In this document: positions 24,001 through 24,541 of the stretch, in pieces | Layout of the letters: each line of letters starts with the position of its first letter | Numbering within the stretch: the stretch's first letter is position 1 | DNA from: JBAYFX01 sp041666965 | GTDB taxonomy: Bacteria; Patescibacteriota; Microgenomatia; UBA12405 | Reading direction: 5' to 3' | DNA: 24,541 nt | Assembly: GCA_041666965.1 (NCBI GenBank) | Contig: JBAYFX010000011.1 | Span: 1 to 24,541, forward strand | The notes under the pieces: generated by a model | Seen by the model: the letters and a program-made list of their open reading frames with translations, nothing else | Databases searched by the model: none | Told to the model about the DNA's origin: nothing | Made by a program: the position numbers and the translations under genes

Positions 24001-24541
24001 ACGATGAAGAATATGATTATTTGAATAGACTTCTTGATACATTTAAAGGTAATGGCTATTGGGGGATTGAAGCGGCGAAAGATAAATTACATGAGTTAAG
24101 AGAAAAAAAATGGGTAGGGGCTGTATATTTTGAAAAACCAGGTGCCGGACTGTCTGATGTGGCTCAAGTTTTTGATTCTCGGGGTTGTTCGGACTGCTCT
24201 TTGTTTGTTCATGGAGTAAATATTCGGATTGAGGCAATAGACAAAGAGACAGACAATGTCAAACAACTGGACTTATTGAAGGAACTTAGAGATTATGTGT
24301 TTTCTCATAAGTTTGAGTCAAACAAAGTAGTGGAGGCGGGAGCAAGGGCTGAAGTGGAAATAGAAGAAGCAGTTATTATTAAAACTAAAAAAGAAAAGGA
24401 CGACGCTTTAAGGGCAATTGATTTGGCAATACAGAGAGTTGGGGCGGCACTGGGAGAGATTGGATTAACAGAGGAGACAAGAGGGGTGTTAGTTAAATAT
24501 ACTGAAGAGCTAAATCAAAAGAAGGTAGAGGTGGAATCAAT
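1..24541 (+). CDS. Giant multidomain effector-like protein, partial at both ends
   Basis: One frame (codons starting at bases 3, 6, 9...) stays open across the whole window: 8,179 complete codons with no stop in my hand translation, and the last two bases start another codon. The first in-frame ATG is near residue 250, inside the cysteine-rich repeats, so the true start lies upstream; the stop lies downstream. The frame is clearly real: it carries ordered repeats, full catalytic motif sets for several enzyme families and long coiled coils. Domain order: Cys-rich units, helical segment, hydrophobic pretoxin-like segment, coiled coil, SecA-like motor, long helical region, metallophosphoesterase, R1, PP2C, GNAT-like, R2, HEXXH peptidase, FHA-like, R3, kinase 1, HD, coiled coil, ART-like, R4, kinase 2. 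No bacterial family I know has this full order. Likely a giant secreted or surface toxin/effector of a host-dependent bacterium (inference). An assembly join of several genes is unlikely because no stop or frame change occurs anywhere. Confidence 0.96.
24..228 (+). other. Cys/Trp-rich segment and proline-rich linker
   Basis: Residues 8-60 hold about a dozen cysteines and several tryptophans (NWNWWG near residue 37, NCCCK near 60). They end in a proline-rich linker, KPEPEPPPPSPTPT, at about residues 62-75. The segment does not match the four units that follow, but it looks like the tail of another disulfide-rich module, so more such modules probably lie upstream of the window. Proline/threonine linkers of this kind usually separate extracellular modules. 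No enzyme is recognisable. Confidence 0.6.
285..1518 (+). repeat. Four tandem 12-cysteine modules
   Basis: Four units start with C-[FYV]-[FWY]-G-[VI]-S-x-C at residues 96, 185, 328 and 416. Each continues to a GC..SCP motif and then a conserved CCG, followed by six more spaced cysteines ending in a pattern like C.SG.C......C. That makes about 12 cysteines per unit. Unit spacing is 89, 143 and 88 residues. The long second unit carries an extra half-module with seven further cysteines at about residues 271-312. Regular cysteine spacing implies disulfide bonding, so this part is expected outside the cytoplasm. I do not recognise the family; a lectin, adhesin or wall/host-binding role is possible. 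The conserved aromatic-G-[VI]-S start and CCG make the repeat itself certain. Confidence 0.85.
1536..2550 (+). other. Unrecognised mainly helical segment
   Basis: Residues 512-850 follow directly on the cysteine-rich units. The sequence is rich in amphipathic helices (for example ERVKKEIEEEVALRKKMG near residue 661) and has scattered cysteines at about 527, 542, 686, 694, 723 and 744, far fewer than before. I see no catalytic motif or membrane segment. It could be a stalk or spacer between the cysteine-rich units and the hydrophobic segment that follows. Confidence 0.5.
2550..3250 (+). other. Hydrophobic Gly/Ala-rich pretoxin-like segment
   Basis: Residues about 852-1083 contain several long Gly/Ala/Val stretches, such as LAAPVGVVVGVGTVIITGGG (residues 858-877) and a following GAIGTGMGAAATVTSVGG. 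After them come small-residue helices with Cys pairs at about 906/917 and 1039/1053. Hydrophobic glycine-rich helices of this type are common just before the toxin part of bacterial polymorphic toxins, where they are thought to help membrane passage. Here the segment separates the exported Cys-rich front from the motor and enzyme domains, which fits such a role. It could instead be a plain membrane anchor. The composition is seen directly; the pretoxin role is inferred. Confidence 0.5.
3252..4200 (+). other. Charged coiled-coil / helical stalk
   Basis: Residues about 1084-1400 are dominated by Ala, Glu, Lys, Arg and Gln with heptad-like spacing (for example EVRNTRIKVEAEIKAKG near 1183 and AETAVNTARNQYNQTIEAN near 1338). 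A short proline-rich break (VEPPKPDEPVVPK) lies near residue 1280. There are no catalytic motifs. It connects the hydrophobic segment to the SecA-like motor and is probably a long rod. Confidence 0.6.
4200..6360 (+). other. Divergent SecA/DEAD-like motor ATPase domain
   Basis: The start resembles the SecA nucleotide-binding domain: a helix LREQQVRLLLADEAILQL (residues 1420-1437) runs into QAGGGKT (1438-1444; Walker A K1443), the place where SecA has its TGEGKT loop. Later, FFLAVDEVGA places the Walker B acidic pair at D1575-E1576. Towards the end, DPEGLIVVYEGRTRAVDL (about 2013-2030) and WTVVASDQNNMEDITQSW (2041-2058) resemble the start of the second SecA motor half. The later arginine-finger motif is not evident, and the middle is filled with long helices. 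SecA pushes unfolded preproteins through membranes using ATP. An embedded motor could help move this polypeptide, or could bind nucleotide only. The ATP-binding core is fairly convincing; SecA kinship is less certain. Confidence 0.55.
6360..7380 (+). other. Helical region with low-complexity linkers
   Basis: Residues 2120-2460 mix charged helices with flexible linkers. One linker, around residues 2245-2300, is rich in Gly, Thr, Asn and Ser (TPTDSNDGGTG) and holds a WHGGAEG stretch. I find no catalytic motif or membrane segment. It joins the motor domain to the long helical region. Confidence 0.5.
7380..9330 (+). other. Long helical region with a weak recurring motif
   Basis: Residues 2460-3110 are nearly all helix-forming and highly charged. 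A loose motif returns several times: a small hydrophobic end of one helix, a [ND]-P or D turn, then a helix rich in L/E. Examples are ANIDPKSYKGEW (about 2554), ILGESPEGLGNMERSDLEG (about 2864) and SLGVDPLSGNETLDKATTRL (about 2767). Related wording appears before R1, R3 and R4. This may be a degenerate helical-bundle repeat building a rod. No enzyme is recognised. Confidence 0.5.
9330..9660 (+). other. Strong coiled coil
   Basis: Residues about 3130-3220 are almost only Ala, Glu, Lys, Arg and Gln, with repeated wording such as AEEARQEEVRKAKEAEAA and RRKAEEARKAEEVRQ. This looks like an uninterrupted coiled coil or single alpha-helix roughly 90 residues long. It is the densest such stretch in the window and would act as a rigid spacer. 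Confidence 0.85.
9660..11190 (+). other. Helical region before the phosphoesterase
   Basis: Residues 3220-3730 continue as charged helices with a few more structured points (for example FDRWDDLSDDMVARKINSFL near 3385). The stretch at 10320-10470 contains VEGKSIADLRVRLEKV, close in wording to VEGKTVAQLEAMLERV in R4, so part of an R-type unit may be present. No catalytic motifs are visible. The segment ends about 15 residues before the first phosphoesterase strand. Confidence 0.5.
11200..12130 (+). other. Calcineurin-like (PPP-type) metallophosphoesterase domain
   Basis: The full metal-binding motif series is present in order: GDVHGD (D3744, H3746), GDLVDR (D3789, D3792), GNHD (N3830, H3831), then IHAD (H3924) and HGH (H3996, H3998). 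This is the calcineurin-like fold, and the GDxHG/GDxxDR/GNH[ED] wording is closest to PPP-type protein phosphatases. Members use two metal ions to hydrolyse phosphoesters, often phosphoserine/threonine, and sometimes cyclic nucleotides or dinucleoside polyphosphates. About 300 residues, a normal size for the family, with no obvious loss of key residues, so activity is likely. It follows the long helical region and is followed directly by R1. Substrate cannot be told from sequence. Confidence 0.88.
12195..12720 (+). repeat. Inter-cassette repeat R1
   Basis: The first clear copy of a repeated helical unit. It has a front half (IKTELGKYLDESK, then NPGLKTKAES and LSELEAMLEQVKK) and a conserved core starting at base 12492, GQKVAQMMKQFGENTD, followed by RVGF and a short helix. 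The end of the unit diverges from R3/R4 (it lacks GDWDN). The front half is clearly shared with R3. It sits between the phosphoesterase and the PP2C domain. No catalytic motif; probably a folded linker or interaction module. Confidence 0.85.
12780..13700 (+). other. PP2C-type (PPM) protein phosphatase domain
   Basis: Motifs of the PP2C family occur in order: GEDA (D4324) in place of the N-E/Q-D metal motif, then LSEADGVS (D4341), matching the ADG motif; later GDVILLYSDGF (D4503, D4510), the usual GD..L..SDG; and at the end PDDDMSM (D4552-4554), matching the D-D-N/M-x metal motif. The domain is about 300 residues, typical for PP2C/SpoIIE-like phosphatases, which remove phosphate from Ser/Thr using Mn or Mg. 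The insert at about 4350-4440 is longer than usual. All acidic metal ligands seem present, so it should be active. It lies between R1 and the GNAT-like domain. Confidence 0.85.
13795..14215 (+). other. Degenerate GNAT acetyltransferase-like domain
   Basis: Residues 4600-4738 read like a GNAT fold: a strand pair HILVIKKDGEPIGYEW, then AEISIKYVLPKFRNNDYAKQ (the usual V-x-P-x-x-R turn and following helix), another helix ALEWARENTINRIF, and a late NNAAIGGFASYKSLVASGYK that resembles the N..A...Y...GF ending of GNATs. The acetyl-CoA phosphate-binding Q/R-x-x-G-x-G/A is not preserved (RNNDYA), so catalysis is doubtful. It follows PP2C after a Glu/Pro-rich linker and is followed by R2. Confidence 0.4.
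14335..14700 (+). repeat. Inter-cassette repeat R2
   Basis: This copy lacks the front half and most of the GQKVAQMMKQ core, but keeps the back half: GDWDNLYTALGGIEDEGNW, then QSITGDNMDQAIEDLINGQI, QQLSLE and EYVKEKERQVAEE. The back half matches R3 almost word for word (R3 has QSITGDNMDKAIEDLVNDQI and KYVKEKERQVAEE). It separates the GNAT-like domain from the beta-rich segment and peptidase. Confidence 0.85.
14750..15170 (+). other. Beta-rich segment before the peptidase
   Basis: Residues about 4917-5056 alternate short hydrophobic strands with turns (for example TTTKVTLPVNTLVKVKGGY and QFRATDNSRVVKVKAGEF). The composition differs sharply from the helical repeats on either side. I do not recognise a family. 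It may be a beta-sandwich or the N-terminal part of the metallopeptidase. Confidence 0.5.
15170..15870 (+). other. HEXXH zinc metallopeptidase domain (peptidase MA-like)
   Basis: A zinc-binding HELTH motif (H5133, E5134, H5137) is followed 13 residues later by NEGVAVAVS, whose E5150 is the expected third ligand of a gluzincin. A substrate-binding strand (QIMVSLRND, about 5114) precedes the active-site helix, and a helical domain follows with a late YRSGPFLIRSIM, as in the C-terminal part of MA-clan peptidases. The set is complete, so proteolysis is plausible. A possible role is cutting a target protein, or releasing cassettes of this same polypeptide after delivery (inference). It lies between R2 and the FHA-like domain. 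I cannot name a MEROPS family. Confidence 0.72.
15945..16245 (+). other. FHA-like domain, divergent
   Basis: Residues 5318-5410 fit the second half of a forkhead-associated (FHA) fold: GQAKVTRTNSGKLYITNLQG corresponds to the HA.I....G.YYL.DL stretch, then GAGVQILIGG to the NGT.VNG turn, and VELNVGDKLQVGRGRV to the final L..GD.I.IG strands. The key N of the NGT turn and the upstream GR..S.. are not clear, so binding of phosphothreonine is uncertain. A phosphothreonine reader would fit well beside two kinases and two phosphatases in the same chain. Could also be another small beta sandwich. Confidence 0.45.
16250..17160 (+). other. Unrecognised helical segment
   Basis: Residues 5417-5720 contain several helices and a more compact region from about 5560 on (ELGTRLVLRGIDGKEEFIKM, later VGFRLDWRELEIDKARVEL and VPVVWETNDWPADVLRKYE). 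The last part has the look of a folded alpha/beta domain with conserved-looking Trp and Asp residues, but I cannot assign it. It ends just before R3. Confidence 0.5.
17160..17790 (+). repeat. Inter-cassette repeat R3 (most complete copy)
   Basis: This copy has every part of the unit in order: front half (IKTKLGQYLDNIK, then IDPSLKTKVDV and ISELEGVLQEV), core (GQKVAQMMKQFGENTD from base 17451), the GDWDN stretch, QSITGDNMDKAIEDL, and the tail KYVKEKERQVAEE. It shares the front with R1, the core with R1 and R4, and the back half with R2. Against R4, bases 17448-17555 and 22590-22697 match at 97 of 108 positions by my count, with 35 of 36 residues the same. Confidence 0.9.
17760..18480 (+). other. 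Coiled-coil linker after R3
   Basis: Residues about 5920-6160 are Ala/Glu/Lys/Gln-rich helices (for example AAIIAAQALKANQEAQIRAQ and AEADSIRAKEIAQNKQAEAE) with no catalytic motif. The type resembles the coiled coil after R2. It spaces R3 from the next cassette. Confidence 0.65.
18480..18790 (+). other. Small beta-rich domain before kinase 1
   Basis: Residues 6160-6262 form a run of short strands (VKVGLVIGDKGETVVLEAEG, then MTIDLEGQPGQSQVKIGEVV and VVVARFNKEGKAELIRAI). As with the beta segment after R2, a beta module comes before the catalytic domain. No family recognised; a small barrel is possible. Confidence 0.5.
18790..19260 (+). other. HipA/PI4-kinase-like kinase domain
   Basis: A glycine-rich loop (AKGTNPGGIYRDPANGK) leads to YYVKRY with the nucleotide-binding lysine K6298. 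VELIANQIY gives the helix-C Glu (E6309), and YATEFMDE is a likely hinge. The catalytic part reads YLLDWDVAGLEIDNLGYDSD (D6374, D6376, N6384), followed by LILEDHGGSLVFRA, where D6397 would be the metal-binding Asp (DHG in place of DFG). This order is typical of the HipA and phosphatidylinositol-kinase-like side of the kinase superfamily, which phosphorylates proteins or lipids. The domain is short, about 150 residues. All key residues seem present. It directly precedes the HD domain. Confidence 0.62.
19560..20100 (+). other. HD-type metal-dependent hydrolase domain
   Basis: HD-superfamily ligands appear in order: EEHTLRVL (H6548), ALHDLGKAKV (H6581, D6582) and TYYMADASSYSQL (D6674). The HDLGK wording and the distant Asp are diagnostic of HD hydrolases, which cleave phosphate bonds in nucleotides or cyclic dinucleotides, sometimes phosphoproteins or lipids. 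A helical segment (19320-19510) joins it to kinase 1, so the two may work as a pair. All metal ligands are present, so activity is likely; the substrate is unknown. Confidence 0.78.
20110..21190 (+). other. Long coiled-coil stalk
   Basis: Residues 6703-7063 are continuous charged helices with heptad spacing (EELQQLLKKQQKIVDKEIYL near 6765; later NQYGNLEDRLRAIRNEMEG). There is no catalytic motif. This is the longest coiled-coil stretch in the C-terminal half and separates the HD domain from the ART-like region. Confidence 0.75.
21190..21740 (+). other. Unrecognised alpha/beta segment
   Basis: Residues 7063-7246 have a more folded character than the coiled coil: YRVGLWVGGKGIKNQLVNFY, then KTITIGDALIIEKDGIKISV and IGMVNVEFSQETIEKLG. 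I do not recognise a family and see no set of catalytic residues. It leads into the ADP-ribosyltransferase-like region and may be part of it. Confidence 0.5.
21770..22370 (+). other. ADP-ribosyltransferase-like domain
   Basis: VVYHTVSEVAHLPLVLENGL (Y7275, H7276) resembles the first strand and helix of DarT-like and related ART toxins, where a YH[IT] motif binds NAD. A loop ending in GLMSTAERWQRG follows. The middle has GGADSVFTRMAV (7317-7328). NNEQMYSTGIDRRMIKWITV carries a candidate catalytic Glu (E7395) before a closing strand, as in the EVLV..-type end of these toxins. If correct, it transfers ADP-ribose from NAD to a target in the partner cell. The domain is about 190 residues, a common ART size. 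The motifs are suggestive but not unique, so an unrelated fold is possible. Confidence 0.5.
22380..22890 (+). repeat. Inter-cassette repeat R4
   Basis: This copy contains front-half wording (IEPSSKVEGKTVAQLEAMLE), the conserved core (GQKVAQMMKQFGENTD from base 22593), RMGDWDNLYAALGEIENES and a diverged back half (EGDNLDQSIREFVEGQL). It is closest to R3: 35 of 36 core residues are the same, while 11 of 108 bases differ, nearly all at silent positions. It lies between the ART-like domain and kinase 2. Confidence 0.9.
22890..23340 (+). other. Helical linker before kinase 2
   Basis: Residues 7630-7780 are mostly helices with Asn- and Lys-rich turns (LNNNREIIAKRWNINNVAVI near 7663). No catalytic motif is seen. 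It links R4 to the second kinase. Confidence 0.5.
23340..23830 (+). other. Protein-kinase-like domain
   Basis: A short kinase-like domain. The glycine loop reads LGCGGSRCTYEF (residues 7793-7804) and the nucleotide-binding lysine is K7815 in KKVIKIG. YYEIMPYAEEIT fits a hinge. The C-lobe end, SNYGVISGKVYIIDSGQI, carries the metal-binding N7919 and D7931 (DSG in place of DFG), as in small bacterial kinases whose pattern is N-[YF]-G-[VIL]..-G-[KR]..-[LI]-D. An HRD catalytic loop is not obvious, which suggests a divergent or short kinase. It may be active. It follows R4. Confidence 0.55.
23830..24541 (+). other. C-terminal part, unrecognised, runs off the window
   Basis: Residues 7944-8179 contain a helical segment, then WVGAVYFEKPGAGLSDVAQV and a compact RGCSDCSLFVHGVNIRIEA (CxxC at 8061-8064), one of the few cysteine sites in the C-terminal half. 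It could be the C-lobe of kinase 2 or another small domain; I do not recognise it. The chain then continues as helical sequence (KTKKEKDDALRAIDLAIQ) to the end. Confidence 0.5.

Noticed and set aside
778..24237. Many reverse-strand open frames of 60-131 codons
   Set aside because: All lie opposite the giant gene and are rich in Ser, Leu, Phe and Pro as expected from a purine-rich sense strand. They show no shared motifs or plausible gene order.
1..24541. Promoters, terminators, RNA genes, CRISPR arrays or insertion sequences
   Set aside because: The whole window is coding. I saw no clustered direct repeats with spacers, no transposase motifs, no inverted-repeat element ends and no hairpin with a T-run that would stand out.
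1..24541. Alternative genetic code with TGA read as Gly or Trp
   Set aside because: No in-frame TGA occurs; Trp is TGG and Gly is GGN throughout.
11200..24541. MARTX-type cysteine protease domain for effector release
   Set aside because: Cysteine is almost absent here and no Cys-His catalytic pattern is seen.

Overview
The whole 24.5 kb window lies inside one open reading frame on the + strand. Read in the frame whose codons begin at bases 3, 6, 9 and so on, I translated it by hand from end to end and met no stop. That gives 8,179 complete codons, and neither the start codon nor the stop codon lies in the window. There is no intergenic DNA and there are no RNA genes or other genes. Residue numbers below count from the first complete codon (residue n starts at base 3n). 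The organism is a bacterium with the standard code: Trp is TGG and TGA is never used as a sense codon. By eye GC is in the low to mid 40s, the sense strand is strongly purine-rich, and Arg codons are often AGA/AGG. Genes this long with many effector-like domains are known from small, host-associated uncultured lineages such as Omnitrophota and some Patescibacteria (CPR). I suspect one of these but cannot decide from sequence alone.

N-terminal third. Bases 1-1530 encode a cysteine-rich region with four units of a 12-cysteine module. Then come an unrecognised helical segment, a hydrophobic Gly/Ala-rich segment (about 2550-3250) like the membrane or pretoxin regions of polymorphic toxins, and a coiled coil. 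A divergent SecA/DEAD-like motor domain follows (about 4200-6360), with a QAGGGKT nucleotide-binding loop and a DE Walker B.

Middle. Bases 6360-11190 are almost entirely charged helical and coiled-coil sequence without a recognisable enzyme.

C-terminal half. Enzyme-like domains come in series, several of them bounded by copies of one repeat (R1-R4): a PPP-type metallophosphoesterase, R1, a PP2C-type phosphatase, a degenerate GNAT-like domain, R2, a beta-rich segment, an HEXXH metallopeptidase, an FHA-like domain, R3, a beta-rich segment, a HipA/PI4-kinase-like kinase, an HD hydrolase, a long coiled coil, an ADP-ribosyltransferase-like domain, R4, a protein-kinase-like domain, and further sequence running off the end.

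Interpretation (inference): this looks like a giant secreted or surface polypeptide carrying many effector activities against a partner cell. Protein phosphorylation is a recurring theme (two phosphatases, two kinases, one possible phosphothreonine reader). The cysteine-rich front would stay outside in oxidising conditions, while the nearly cysteine-free rest could act in a reducing cytosol. The R repeats look like exchange points or linkers between enzymatic cassettes.
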